Assembly: GCF_000721705.1 (NCBI RefSeq)
Contig: NZ_JOJL01000026.1
Coordinates: 62,001 to 126,000, forward strand
Length of the DNA: 64,000 nucleotides
Source of the DNA: Actinoplanes subtropicus
GTDB taxonomy: Bacteria; Actinomycetota; Actinomycetes; Mycobacteriales; Micromonosporaceae
Reading direction: 5' to 3'
Part shown: positions 25,593 to 35,357 of the stretch, piece after piece
Position numbering within the stretch: the stretch's first letter is position 1
How the letters are laid out: each line of letters starts with the position of its first letter
Translations under genes and position numbers: made by a program
Notes under the pieces: model-generated
Told to the model about the DNA's origin: nothing
The model's database searches: none
Seen by the model: the letters and a program-made list of their open reading frames with translations, nothing else

Positions 25593-28070
25593 TCAAGCTC
25601 CGCGGAGGGTCGCCCCGAACTTGGCAGACACCGATGCCACCGCGGCGTCCCGGGCGGCAAGGGCCTCCTCGGAGGTCAGGGTGCGGTCCGGGGCGCGGAA
25701 CGTCAGCTTGTATGCCAGCGACCGCTTCCCCTCCCCGAGCTGGTCCGACTCGTACACGTCGAAGAGCGCCACCGACTCGAGCAACTCCCCCGCCCCCTCG
25801 GCCAGCGCCGCCTCGACCCCCGCGGCCGGCACCGCCCGATCGAGCACCAGCGCCACGTCGATCAGCGCCGTCGGGAACGAGGAGATCCGCCCGCCCTGCA
25901 CCACCGGCGCCGCCGGGATCGCGGTGAGGTCGAGCTCCATCGCCACGGTCCGCTTCGGCAGCTCCAGCGCCGAGATCACCGCCGGGTGCAGCTCGCCCGC
26001 GTGCCCGAGCACGACCCCGTCCACCGCGATCGCCGCGCACCGGCCCGGGTGCCACGGCGCCGGCTCGGCCGCCGCCACCGACACCCGGTCGGCGGTGATG
26101 CCCGACGCGGCCAGCGTTATCCGGGCCGCCTCGACCGCGTCCGCCCAGATCGCCGCCCGGCCCGGACCCCACCAGCCGGAGGGCTCGATCTCGCCGGTCG
26201 CCACCGTGGCCACGTGCCACGGCTGGTGCGGCACGAACGCGTTGGCCGTCTCCCAGTCCTCGTCGCTGGGCCGCCGGTCGACGCCCATCGCCGGCGGCGG
26301 CGTGGACGAGCCACCAGGCAGGAACACCGCGCCGATCTCGTACAAGGCCAGGTCGCGCTGGCCCCGGCCGAGGTTGCGCTTGAGCGTGCCGAGCAGCGGA
26401 GCCAGCAGCGACGTTCGCAGCAGCGGCTCCTCCTCGGACAGCGGGTTGGTCAGCCGGACCGCGCTGCGCCGCGGGTCGTCCGGCGGGTAGCCGAGCGCGT
26501 CGGCCAGGCCCGGCGCCACGAACGGGTAGGACAGGACCTCGGCGTACCCGTTCTCGGCCATCGCCCGGCCGACCGTGCGCCGCCGCTGCTGGGCGGGGGT
26601 GACCCCGGTGCCGCCGCGGGCGGGCGGCAGCAGGCTGGGGATGTCGTTGTAGCCGCCGAGCCGCGCCACCTCCTCGACCAGGTCGATCGGGGCGACCAGG
26701 TCGGGGCGCCAGGCCGGCGGGGTGACCTCGAGCGGCTCGACCCCGGCGACCGTGCAGCCGACCCGGGTGAGCAGCTCGACGACCCGCTCGGCCGGGTAGG
26801 GCACGCCGATCCGCTGGGCCGGCAGCGCCGGGTCGAGCAGGATCACGTCGGGCTTGCGTACGTGATCCAGATCCAGCACCCGCTCGTCGACGGTGCCGCC
26901 GGCGTGCGCGGTCAGGATCTGCACCGCCCGCTCCAGCGCCGGCAGGGTCAGGGTCGGGTCGACGCCGCGCTCCCAGCGCTTGGCCGCCTCGCTGAACAGC
27001 TTGTGCCGCCGCGCGGTGCGCCCCACCATGATCGGGTCCCAGTGCGCGGCCTCGAGCAGCACGTCGACCGTCTCCGGCTGCCACTCGCTGGTCTCGCCGC
27101 CCATCACCGCGGCGAGCGAGATCGGCCCGCTGTCGTCGCAAATCACCATGTCCTCGGCGTCGAGCACCCGGGCCACGCCGTCCAGCGTGGTCAGCTTCTC
27201 GCCCGGGCGGGCGCGGCGGACCACCAGCGGCCCGTTGAGCCGGCCGAGGTCGAAGACGTGCATCGGCTGGCCGAGCTCGAGCATCAGGTAGTTGGTGATG
27301 TCGACCGGCAGCGAGATGGCCCGGATGCCGGCCTGCAGCAGGCGCCGCTGCATCCACTCCGGCGAGGGCGCGTGCGGGTCGATCCCGCGGACCACCCGCG
27401 CCGAGAAGCGGTCACAACCGACAACATCCTCAACCTTTGTTTCGTACGGGGTGGAAGCCGTCGCGCCGGAGGCAGGGATGCGGCCGGGATCGGTGTATGC
27501 CGCCTCGAACGCGTACGACAGCTCGCGGGCCAGGCCGCGCAGGCTCATCTCGTACCCGCGATCCGGGGTGATCTCCACCTCGACCAGCACGTCGTCGAGG
27601 CCGACCACCGGCCGCGCGTCCTGCCCCGGCGTCCCGGCGTGCGCGGGCAGCACGATGATGCCCGAGTGGTCGGTGCCCAGGCCCAGCTCGGCGGCCGAGC
27701 AGATCATGCCGTTCGAGTTGCGCCCGTACGTCTTGCGCGCCCCGATCTTGAACCCGCCCGGCAGCTCGCCGCCCGGCAGGATGACCACGACGAGGTCGCC
27801 CTCGGCGAAGTTCCGCGCGCCGCAGACGATCTCCTGCGGCACGCCCCTGCCGACGTCCACGGTGCAGAACCGGATCGGCTTCTTGAAGCCGGTCAGCTCC
27901 TCGATGGTCAGCACCCGGCCGACCACCAGGTCGCCCTTGACCGTGGCGGCCTGGTCGACGATCGACTCGACCTCCATGCCCAGGTTGGTGAGCGCGTCGT
28001 CGAGCTGCTCGGCGGTCAGGTCGGCGGGCAGCTCCACGTAGTCCCGCAGCCACGAGAGTGATGTCTTCAT
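25593..28070 (-). CDS. pheT: Phenylalanine-tRNA ligase, beta subunit
   Basis: 825 residues, full length. Tetramer partner of PheS in charging tRNA-Phe. In order: the EMAP/tRNA-binding-like domain (GDLVVGRVLTIEELTGFKKP, about residues 45-64), the B3/B4 editing region, B5 (GVPYPAERVVELLTRVGC), the inactive synthetase-like core, and the C-terminal anticodon-binding fold ending in SVSAKFGATLRGA. Start ATG 28070 lies 5 bases after the pheS stop. The longer open frame upstream is antisense to nothing useful and overlaps pheS. Confidence 0.97.
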   Translation of the reverse strand: MKTSLSWLRDYVELPADLTAEQLDDALTNLGMEVESIVDQAATVKGDLVVGRVLTIEELTGFKKPIRFCTVDVGRGVPQEIVCGARNFAEGDLVVVILPGGELPGGFKIGARKTYGRNSNGMICSAAELGLGTDHSGIIVLPAHAGTPGQDARPVVGLDDVLVEVEITPDRGYEMSLRGLARELSYAFEAAYTDPGRIPASGATASTPYETKVEDVVGCDRFSARVVRGIDPHAPSPEWMQRRLLQAGIRAISLPVDITNYLMLELGQPMHVFDLGRLNGPLVVRRARPGEKLTTLDGVARVLDAEDMVICDDSGPISLAAVMGGETSEWQPETVDVLLEAAHWDPIMVGRTARRHKLFSEAAKRWERGVDPTLTLPALERAVQILTAHAGGTVDERVLDLDHVRKPDVILLDPALPAQRIGVPYPAERVVELLTRVGCTVAGVEPLEVTPPAWRPDLVAPIDLVEEVARLGGYNDIPSLLPPARGGTGVTPAQQRRRTVGRAMAENGYAEVLSYPFVAPGLADALGYPPDDPRRSAVRLTNPLSEEEPLLRTSLLAPLLGTLKRNLGRGQRDLALYEIGAVFLPGGSSTPPPAMGVDRRPSDEDWETANAFVPHQPWHVATVATGEIEPSGWWGPGRAAIWADAVEAARITLAASGITADRVSVAAAEPAPWHPGRCAAIAVDGVVLGHAGELHPAVISALELPKRTVAMELDLTAIPAAPVVQGGRISSFPTALIDVALVLDRAVPAAGVEAALAEGAGELLESVALFDVYESDQLGEGKRSLAYKLTFRAPDRTLTSEEALAARDAAVASVSAKFGATLRGA

Positions 28071-28075
28071 CGGGC

Positions 28076-29227
<1,152 letters not shown>

Positions 29228-29258
29228 TCAGACCTGGCGCCCGCGACCAGCGGGCCGG

Positions 29259-30272
29259 CTAAACAGCATCATCAGATCCGACACGCCCACCAGGATACTC
29301 GTTGATCGCGACCACGATGCCCCCGGCCCGCGCGATCGGGTCGTCCATCGCCATCAGCGCGGCGCCGGCCTCCTCGAGCGCGACCACCGAGCGGACCAGC
29401 CGGCGCGGGTCGAGCCGTTTCGAGGCGACCAGGTCGATCATCGGCGGATAGTCCACGGCCGCCATCCCGTGCGAGCCGACGACGTGCAGTTCGCGGGCCA
29501 CGACCAGGTCCCACGGCAGCGGCGCGTGCGCGTCGTCGCCGAGCATGAGCCCGACCTGGACGTGCCGGCCGCCGCGGCGCAGGCTGCGTACCGATGCCGT
29601 CGCCGTCTCCACCGAGCCGTAGGCGTCCACGGCGAGGTCGGCATCGACCGGTTCCGCCACGACGGCTCCGAGATCGACGGCGGCGGCCAGCGCGGCCGGC
29701 GAGGGGTCGACGGCGATCACCCGGGCGCCCATGGCCACCGCGATCATCACGACCGAGAGCCCGACGCCGCCGCAGCCGAACACGGCGACCGTCCCCCATG
29801 GGCCGCCGCGCAGCGCCCGGAAGGCGGTGGCGAACCGGCAGCCCAGCGACGCCGCCGTGACGAAGTCGATCTCGTCGGGCAGCCGGACCAGGTTGGTGGC
29901 GGCGGCCCGCACGACCACCCGCTCGGCGAACGAGCCGTGGTGGGTGAAGCCGGGCTGCGTCTGATCGGGGCAGACCTGCGCGTTGCCCGACCGGCAGTAG
30001 TCGCACTCGCCGCACCCGTTGACGAACGGCGCCGTGACCCGGTCACCGACGGCGAAACCGTCCGCGTCAGAGGCCACGACGACCCCGGCGAACTCATGCC
30101 CCGGCACATGCGGCAGGGCGACCGGGTCATGGCCGCGCCACGCATGCCAGTCCGACCGGCACACCCCCGTGGCCCGCACCTCGATCACCGCACCGCCCGC
30201 CGGACAAGTCGGATTTTCCACCTGTTGGAGCGAAATCGGGCCGCCGACGGCCTCATACACGAGCGCCCTCAT
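29259..30272 (-). CDS. Zinc-dependent alcohol dehydrogenase (MDR family)
   Basis: 337-residue medium-chain dehydrogenase. Catalytic zinc ligands are in GVCRSDWHAW and HVPGHEFAG. The structural zinc site is GCGECDYCRSGNAQVC. The nucleotide fold is VAVFGCGGVGLSVVMIA, with VIAVDPS suggesting NAD preference (acid at the strand end). Substrate unknown. Start ATG 30272 overlaps the stop of the rRNA methyltransferase gene by 4 bases, so the two are translated together although their functions look unrelated. Confidence 0.92.
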   Translation of the reverse strand: MRALVYEAVGGPISLQQVENPTCPAGGAVIEVRATGVCRSDWHAWRGHDPVALPHVPGHEFAGVVVASDADGFAVGDRVTAPFVNGCGECDYCRSGNAQVCPDQTQPGFTHHGSFAERVVVRAAATNLVRLPDEIDFVTAASLGCRFATAFRALRGGPWGTVAVFGCGGVGLSVVMIAVAMGARVIAVDPSPAALAAAVDLGAVVAEPVDADLAVDAYGSVETATASVRSLRRGGRHVQVGLMLGDDAHAPLPWDLVVARELHVVGSHGMAAVDYPPMIDLVASKRLDPRRLVRSVVALEEAGAALMAMDDPIARAGGIVVAINEYPGGRVGSDDAV

Positions 30273-31045
30273 CGCTGCGCCCGCGCCGATGCGTAGAGGC
30301 AGACCGCCGCGGCCGCGGCCAGGTTGAGGCTCTCCGCCCCGCCGTAGATCGGCACCCGCACCTGCCGGTCGGCCGCGTCGAGCAGGTCCCGGGGCAGCCC
30401 GTGCGCCTCCGACCCGAAGATCCACGCGGTGGGCCCGGCCAACACGCCGTCGTCCAGCAGCGAGTCCAGGTCGTCCGCGCCGTATCCGCTGGTGGCGAGC
30501 GTCTGCAGGCCGGCCTCGCGGAGATCGTCGACCACGGCGAGCCCGGTCCGACACACGTCGACGTGGAAGAGTGAGCCGGCCGAGGCCCGCACGCACTTGC
30601 CGTTGTACGGGTCCACCGCGTCACCCGCGAAGATCACCGCACTCGCCCCGGCCGCGTCGGCGGTCCGCAGTACCGTGCCCGCGTTCCCGGGATCCCTGAT
30701 CTCGGCGACCACCGCCACCAGGCGTGGCCGCTTGGCAAGGGCGTCCCGCAGCGTGACGTCCAGCTGCTCACAGACCGCCACCAGGCCCTGCGGCTGCACC
30801 GTCTCGGTGAGCGCGGACAGCGCCTCCTCGTCGACCGCCGACACCTGCGGCGCCTGCAGCGCGAGGTCGCCGTGCCGGGTCAGCGCCGCGTCGGTGCCGA
30901 ACAGCTCCAGCACCACCCCCGCGGCCAGCGCCTCGCGCACGGCCTGCGGGCCTTCGGCCAGGAATCGGCCGGTCTGATCGCGATCCTTGCGGCGCTGCAG
31001 GCGCCGGGCCGCGACAATTCGGGGCGTACGCGTGGTGAAAGTCAA
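30269..31045 (-). CDS. SpoU/TrmH family RNA 2'-O-ribose methyltransferase
   Basis: 258 residues. N-terminal RNA-binding part (IVAARRLQRRKDRDQTGRFL, GPQAVREAL) and a SPOUT knot domain with its three motifs: EIRDPGNAGTVLRTADAAGA, IFGSEAHGLP and VPIYGGAESLNLAAAAAV. Likely modifies 23S rRNA (the family includes TsnR-like resistance enzymes), but the target nucleotide cannot be read. Start TTG 31045 is chosen for its well-spaced GGAGAGG; longer starts run through a terminator hairpin. It follows rplT, as in many actinobacteria. Confidence 0.9.
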   Translation of the reverse strand: MTFTTRTPRIVAARRLQRRKDRDQTGRFLAEGPQAVREALAAGVVLELFGTDAALTRHGDLALQAPQVSAVDEEALSALTETVQPQGLVAVCEQLDVTLRDALAKRPRLVAVVAEIRDPGNAGTVLRTADAAGASAVIFAGDAVDPYNGKCVRASAGSLFHVDVCRTGLAVVDDLREAGLQTLATSGYGADDLDSLLDDGVLAGPTAWIFGSEAHGLPRDLLDAADRQVRVPIYGGAESLNLAAAAAVCLYASARAQR

Positions 31046-31050
31046 TGCCG

Positions 31051-31090
31051 GCCTCTCCGCAACAGTCAGGCCTCTCCGCAACAAAGTCAG
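31051..31090. repeat. Duplicated ribosome-binding segment before the rRNA methyltransferase gene
   Basis: GCCTCTCCGCAACAGTCAG (31051-31069) and a 21-base version with two extra As (31070-31090). On the coding strand each copy contains GCGGAGAGG, so the Shine-Dalgarno sequence exists twice; only the nearer one fits TTG 31045. Confidence 0.85.
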
Positions 31091-31119
31091 GCGCCCCCCG
31101 AACAACTCGGGAGGCGCCT
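31089..31119 (-). terminator. rplT: Terminator after rplT
   Basis: AGGCGCC then TCCCGA, 5-base loop, TCGGGG then GGCGCCT, one G-T wobble in the stem, followed on the minus strand by GACTTTGTTG. It lies 17 bases past the rplT stop and should end or reduce the infC-rpmI-rplT message before the methyltransferase gene. Confidence 0.8.
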
Positions 31120-31136
31120 GTCAGGTGACGCGTAGG

Positions 31137-31529
31137 TCAGGCAGCCTGCGCGGCCGCGCCGCCGGTGCCCTCGGCCGCGACGGCAGCCTTCGCGACCTCG
31201 ACGATCGCCGCGAACGCCGCGGGGTCGTTGACGGCCAGGTCGGCCAGGATCTTGCGGTCCACCTCGATCTCGGCCAGCTTGAGGCCCTGGATGAGGCGGT
31301 TGTAGGTCAGGCCGTTGGCCCGGGCGCCCGCGTTGATGCGCGTGATCCACAGCTGGCGGAAGTCGCCCTTGCGGTCACGGCGGTCCCGGTACGCGTACTG
31401 CATCGAGTGCAGCACCTGCTCCTTGGCCTTGCGGTACAGCCGGGAACGCTGCCCACGGTAGCCGCTCGCGGTCTCGAGCAGGGTGCGGCGCTTCTTCTGG
31501 GCGTTGACAGAACGCTTGACGCGTGCCAT
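31137..31529 (-). CDS. rplT: 50S ribosomal protein L20
   Basis: 130 residues. The basic N-terminus [19 protein letters not shown] and the [20 protein letters not shown] and [18 protein letters not shown] regions are standard L20. The last 12 residues are Ala/Gly-rich and specific to this lineage. Needed early in 50S assembly. In many bacteria L20 also represses its own operon by binding the leader RNA. Third gene of infC-rpmI-rplT. Confidence 0.98.
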   Translation of the reverse strand: MARVKRSVNAQKKRRTLLETASGYRGQRSRLYRKAKEQVLHSMQYAYRDRRDRKGDFRQLWITRINAGARANGLTYNRLIQGLKLAEIEVDRKILADLAVNDPAAFAAIVEVAKAAVAAEGTGGAAAQAA

Positions 31530-31568
31530 TTCGGTACTCCTAACAGGGGAACGTGTGTGGCGCGCGCG

Positions 31569-31763
31569 TCAGCGGCCCAGCAGCTTCTTGACTCGCTTGG
31601 TGTCGGCCTTCGACACGACGACCGTGCCGGTCATCCGGCGGGTGACGTGCGACGACTTGCTCTCGAGCCGGTGGCGCTTGCCCACCTGCTCGGTGAGCAG
31701 CTTGCCCTTGCCGGTGACCTTGACCCGCTTGCCGGTCCCGGTGTGGGGCTTGAACTTCGGCAC
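31569..31763 (-). CDS. rpmI: 50S ribosomal protein L35
   Basis: 64 residues, exact family length. PKFKPHTGTGKRVKVTGKGK and the ending DTKRVKKLLGR match L35. The start is GTG 31763 with AGAGG upstream; the ATG further up would add 38 residues with no homology. It lies between infC and rplT. Confidence 0.97.
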   Translation of the reverse strand: MPKFKPHTGTGKRVKVTGKGKLLTEQVGKRHRLESKSSHVTRRMTGTVVVSKADTKRVKKLLGR

Positions 31764-31818
31764 TGGAAGCCTCTTTCTGATCTTTCCGGACGGCCGGCGG
31801 GCCGGGCGGAAAAGCTGT

Positions 31819-32454
31819 CTACTCTGCGGTGGTGTCGTTGGTGTCGGTGGCTTCGGCCGCCGGCGCCGCGGCACCATCGCCCTCGCGCGCCTCCCGCGGC
31901 GGCCGGGCGTTGGCCGCGACCGTCGCAGCAGCTGCTGCCTTCGTCGCCCGGTGGGGGGCGAGCACCATGATCATGTTTCGGCCGTCCTGCTTCGGACTGG
32001 CCTCCACGAAGCCCAGCTCCGAGATCTCCTCGCTGAGCCGGCGCAGGAGCCGGAAACCCAGCTCGGGTCGGCTCTGCTCGCGACCGCGGAACATGATCGT
32101 CACCTTGACCTTGTCGCCCGCCTTGAGGAACCGCACCACGTGACCCTTCTTGGTCTCGTAGTCGTGCGGGTCGATCTTCGGACGGAGCTTCATCTCCTTG
32201 ATGACGGTCTGCTGCTGGTTGCGCCGCGCCTCACGAGCCTTCAGTGCGCTCTCGTACTTGAACTTGCCGAAGTCCATGAGCTTGCACACCGGCGGCCGGG
32301 CCATCGGAGCAACCTCGACCAGGTCCAGATCGACATCCGCGGCCAGCTGGAGAGCGCGCTCGAGCGGCACGATGCCGACCTGCTCACCCTCGGGACCGAC
32401 CAGACGGACCTCACGTGCCCGGATCTGCTCGTTAATGCGTGGTTCGACGCTGAT
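31819..32454 (-). CDS. infC: Translation initiation factor IF-3 with AUC start codon
   Basis: 211 residues. N-domain with [20 protein letters not shown], linker with [18 protein letters not shown]-domain with [20 protein letters not shown] and [10 protein letters not shown]; Ala-rich tail. IF-3 binds the 30S subunit and proofreads the start codon. The N-domain is complete only if translation begins at ATC 32454, preceded by AGGAGG with 4 bases between. An in-frame TGA at 32466-32464 rules out any upstream start. The first in-frame GTG (32370) would cut 28 conserved residues. IF-3 rejects non-standard starts, so this codon gives negative feedback, as AUU does in E. coli. Confidence 0.95.
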   Translation of the reverse strand: MSVEPRINEQIRAREVRLVGPEGEQVGIVPLERALQLAADVDLDLVEVAPMARPPVCKLMDFGKFKYESALKAREARRNQQQTVIKEMKLRPKIDPHDYETKKGHVVRFLKAGDKVKVTIMFRGREQSRPELGFRLLRRLSEEISELGFVEASPKQDGRNMIMVLAPHRATKAAAAATVAANARPPREAREGDGAAAPAAEATDTNDTTAE

Positions 32455-32765
32455 GGGGCCTCCTCAGAACGGTTTCTGTTCACGCCCCGCGGTTCCCCAA
32501 CCGCGCGGCGTTGCCAATGTCGGTCGGCCCCGAGCATCCGTGGTGCGGACGCCGAGAAAGCAGAAGGCCCCGGCGCATGCCAGGGCCCGCTCGACCGGTC
32601 ATCGGCGTCCATGAGGACGCTCCCCGCGCCCGGGATATTCCCAGGCCGGGTGACCGGACCCGCGCACCTCAGGGGCGGCGGGTGGGAACCAGCGGGCTCC
32701 TCTTTCGCGCCGGCGGCTCTGCCTTCTCAAGCAGGACGCAGGCGTGGTCGACTGCTCGAAGTCTA
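32455..32765 (-). promoter_or_regulatory. Structured 5' leader of infC-rpmI-rplT
   Basis: About 310 bases without a gene. Hairpins visible: CAGAA-cggt-TTCTG (32465-32478), touching the Shine-Dalgarno; CGCGGTT-cccc-AACCGCG (32488-32505); and GGCCC-c-GGC-gcat-GCC-a-GGGCC (32566-32587), which on the minus strand is followed by TTCTGCTTTCTC and so looks like an attenuator. A TAGACT hexamer (32765-32760, minus strand) may be the -10. Autoregulation by L20 or IF-3 is expected from the family; the element does not obviously match a leader I can name. Confidence 0.5.
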
Positions 32766-33221
32766 TCAGGCGTTGACGGCCGCCGAGTGGAGGGCCCGCA
32801 ATGCGCGTACGCCGTCGACCGCGTAGTCCTTGTCGGCGGCCTGCAGCGCGTGCACCGACACCTGCTCGTCGTTGGTCAGCTCCAGCGTCGCCCACGGCGA
32901 ATTCCGGTCGAACCGCACCGCCCGGACCACCGACCAGGGCAGGTCGTAGCCCCCGACCACATTCCGGATCTTGATATGCGCCGCGTCGGCGATCACCCGG
33001 GGCCGGCAGAACGCGAGGATGCCCAGCGCGATCAGGATGCCGAGGCCGATCATCGCGGTCTGGTCACCCCGCTCGAACTGGCCCGAGTTGTCGAAGCCCT
33101 GCGAGCCGTGCAGGCCGAAGCTGATCGCCGTGAACAGCACCACGACCCCGCCCGCCGCGATCCCCGCGACCAAGCGGATCTTCTTCGGCCGGAATTCCAC
33201 CATGGTGAGAAGAGTACTCAC
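32766..33221 (-). CDS. Bacterial PH-domain membrane protein
   Basis: 151 residues. Two membrane segments (about 18-35 and 57-72) and a C-terminal bPH-type domain (FCRPRVIADAAHIKIRNVVG, YDLPWSVVRAVRF). The PH unit should lie in the cytoplasm. Function unknown; genes like this follow hisG in many actinobacteria. The GTG start at 33221 shares GTGA with the hisG stop, so it is translated with hisG; ATG 33203 is an alternative six codons in. Confidence 0.85.
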   Translation of the reverse strand: MSTLLTMVEFRPKKIRLVAGIAAGGVVVLFTAISFGLHGSQGFDNSGQFERGDQTAMIGLGILIALGILAFCRPRVIADAAHIKIRNVVGGYDLPWSVVRAVRFDRNSPWATLELTNDEQVSVHALQAADKDYAVDGVRALRALHSAAVNA

Positions 33222-34060
33222 AGCCGACAGTTCGAGATGTCGGTGACCAGGATGGCCCGGGCGCCCAGCTCGTACAGCTCGTCCATGATCCGGTGCACCT
33301 CGGCGCGCTGGACCATCGCCTGCACGGCGACCCAGCCCTCCCGGTGCAGCGGCGAGACGGTCGGCGACTCGATGCCCGGGGTCAGCGCCGTCGCGTTCTC
33401 CAGCAGATCGGCGCGTACGTCGTAGGCCAGCATCACGTAGCTGCGGGCCACCAGCACGCCCTGCAGCCGGCGGATCAGCTGGGCGGTACCGCTCGCGTTG
33501 TGGCCCGGCCGGCCGATCAGGATCGCCGACGAGCGCAGCAGCGGCTCACCGATCGTGACCAGGCCGGCCTGCCGCAGCGTGGCGCCGGTCTCCACCACGT
33601 CGGCGATGAGGTCGGCCACCCCGAGGCGGACCGCATTTTCCACCGCGCCGTCCAGCCGCACCACGTCGGCCTTCAGCTCGTGGTCGGCCAGGTAGCGCTC
33701 GACCAGCCCGGGGAAGGCGGTGGCGATGCGCCGCCCGCCGATCTCGTCGGCCGAGGTCAGCGTCCCGGCCGGGGCGGCCCAGCGGAACGTCGCCCCGGCG
33801 AACGCGAGGTCGACCAGTTCCTCGGCGGCGGCGCCCGAGTCGACCAGCAGGTCCCGGCCGGTGATGCCGAGGTCGAGGTCGCCCGAGCCGACGTAGGTGG
33901 CGATGTCCCGCGGGCGCAGGTAGAAGAACTCGACCTTGTTGGGCTCGTCCCGGCAGATCAGGTCCTTCGGGTCGGTGCGCTGGCGGTACCCGGCGTCGCG
34001 CAGCATCTGCGAGGCCGGCTGGGAGAGGGTGCCCTTGTTCGGAATGGCGATGCGCAACAT
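33218..34060 (-). CDS. hisG: ATP phosphoribosyltransferase, long form
   Basis: First step of histidine synthesis: joins ATP and PRPP. 280 residues, the long type with its own C-terminal regulatory domain for histidine feedback. Seen: LRIAIPNKGTLSQPASQML at the start, GLVERYLADHELKADVVRLDGAVENAVRLGVADLIADVV with the PRPP loop nearby, and the ACT-like end EVHRIMDELYELGARAIL. It lies 47 bases after hisE. ATG 34060 was chosen. Confidence 0.97.
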   Translation of the reverse strand: MLRIAIPNKGTLSQPASQMLRDAGYRQRTDPKDLICRDEPNKVEFFYLRPRDIATYVGSGDLDLGITGRDLLVDSGAAAEELVDLAFAGATFRWAAPAGTLTSADEIGGRRIATAFPGLVERYLADHELKADVVRLDGAVENAVRLGVADLIADVVETGATLRQAGLVTIGEPLLRSSAILIGRPGHNASGTAQLIRRLQGVLVARSYVMLAYDVRADLLENATALTPGIESPTVSPLHREGWVAVQAMVQRAEVHRIMDELYELGARAILVTDISNCRL

Positions 34061-34107
34061 TGACGTGCTCCTATGAAAGATCCCGGAAATGGACAAGGAA
34101 GGGCACG

Positions 34108-34380
34108 TCACAGATGTCGATACACGTCCTCGAGGTCGAGTCCTGTCGCGATCATCAGGACCTGGGCCTGGTAGAGCAGCTGGGAGATCTCCTCGGCGGC
34201 CCGCTCGGGGCCCTCGTGCTCGGCGGCCATCCAGGACTCGGCCGCCTCCTCGACGACCTTCTTCCCGATGAAGTGGACCCCGCGCTCCAGGGCCACGACG
34301 GTGGACGAACCCTCCGGGCGCGTCTCCGCCTTCTCCCGGAGCTCGGCGAACAGCTCTTCGAACGTCTTCACGGCCGCCAT
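34108..34380 (-). CDS. hisE: Phosphoribosyl-ATP pyrophosphatase
   Basis: 90 residues, a MazG-like all-helical enzyme that removes pyrophosphate from PR-ATP, second step of histidine synthesis. [20 protein letters not shown] and the metal-binding [27 protein letters not shown] are typical. It is separate from hisI, as is usual in actinobacteria. Forms an operon with hisG and the PH-domain gene, divergent from the amino-acid ABC genes 68 bases away. Confidence 0.96.
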   Translation of the reverse strand: MAAVKTFEELFAELREKAETRPEGSSTVVALERGVHFIGKKVVEEAAESWMAAEHEGPERAAEEISQLLYQAQVLMIATGLDLEDVYRHL

Positions 34381-34435
34381 TGTGACAACTCATCACGGGA
34401 TCGATACGAACGACCCCAGCAGGTGAGACGTGCCC

Positions 34436-34449
34436 TAGGCTGCCGGTCA
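34436..34449 (+). promoter_or_regulatory. Candidate -10 element of a leaderless ABC importer transcript
   Basis: TAGGCT at 34436-34441, 7 bases, then ATG 34449, with no Shine-Dalgarno sequence. Same geometry as at 18541 and 25208. Confidence 0.45.
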
Positions 34450-35321
34450 TGGTCAGCCGAAACACCCTCACCACCGCCGGCGGCGCGGTGCTGATGCTCG
34501 CCGCGCTCGCGGCCTGCGCCCCCGCCGACGAGAACACCTCCGCCGCACCGTCCGCCTCGGCGTCCGGGAACAGCTGCCCGGCCGGAGCGCTGCAGACGAA
34601 GACCGCCGGCAAGCTCACGATCGGCACCGACAACCCGGTGTACGAGCCGTGGTTCAGCGACAACAAACCCAGCAACGGCAAGGGCTTCGAATCGGCCGTC
34701 GCGTACCAGGTCGCCCAGCGCCTCGGCTACCCCGCCGAGAGCGTGACCTGGGTCGCTGTGACGTTCAACAACGCGATCGCGCCCGGTCCGAAGGCGTTCG
34801 ACTTCGATATCAACGAGTTCTCGATCACCGACGACCGCAAGAAGGCGGTCGATTTCTCCTCGCCGTACTACCTGGTCCGGCAGACGGTGATCACCACCAA
34901 GGGCTCGAAGATCGCGAACGCCAAGTCGATCGCCGACCTGCAGAGCGCCAAGCTGGGCGCCCAGGTCGGCACGACGAGCTACCAGGCGATCACCGACGTG
35001 ATCAAGCCGAGCACCAGGCCGTCGGTCTTCAACAACAACGACGACGCCAAGGCCGCCCTGGTCAACGGCACAGTCGACGGGATCGTGGTCGATCTGCCGA
35101 CCGCGTTCTACATGACCGGCGCCGAGCTCAAGAACGGCCTGATCGTCGGCCAGTTGCCGCAGGTCGGCGTCCCCGAGCAGTTCGGCCTGGTGCTGGACAA
35201 GGGCTCGCCGCTGACCGGCTGCGTCAGCACGGCGGTCGACCAGCTGCGCAACGACGGCACCCTGCAGGTGCTGGAGAAGACCTGGCTGGCCCAGAGCGGC
35301 GGGGCCCCCGAGCTCCAGTGA
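34449..35321 (+). CDS. Amino-acid ABC transporter substrate-binding lipoprotein
   Basis: 290 residues. Lipoprotein signal with lipobox LAAC (Cys at about residue 23), a Ser/Ala linker, then an SBP family 3 fold: KLTIGTDNPVYEPWFSDN, FDFDINEFSITDDRKKAVDFS with YYLVRQTVI, then LGAQVGTTSYQAI. Binds a polar amino acid or similar and delivers it to the permease encoded next. First gene of a three-gene import operon, divergent from hisE. The ligand is not predictable by eye. Confidence 0.93.
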   Translation: MVSRNTLTTAGGAVLMLAALAACAPADENTSAAPSASASGNSCPAGALQTKTAGKLTIGTDNPVYEPWFSDNKPSNGKGFESAVAYQVAQRLGYPAESVTWVAVTFNNAIAPGPKAFDFDINEFSITDDRKKAVDFSSPYYLVRQTVITTKGSKIANAKSIADLQSAKLGAQVGTTSYQAITDVIKPSTRPSVFNNNDDAKAALVNGTVDGIVVDLPTAFYMTGAELKNGLIVGQLPQVGVPEQFGLVLDKGSPLTGCVSTAVDQLRNDGTLQVLEKTWLAQSGGAPELQ

Positions 35322-35357
35322 CCGCCCATCCAACCACCCCGGCCACCACCCCAAAAC

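Noticed and set aside
32370..32372. GTG start for infC
   Set aside because: It would remove 28 conserved N-domain residues. ATC 32454 with AGGAGG keeps the full domain.
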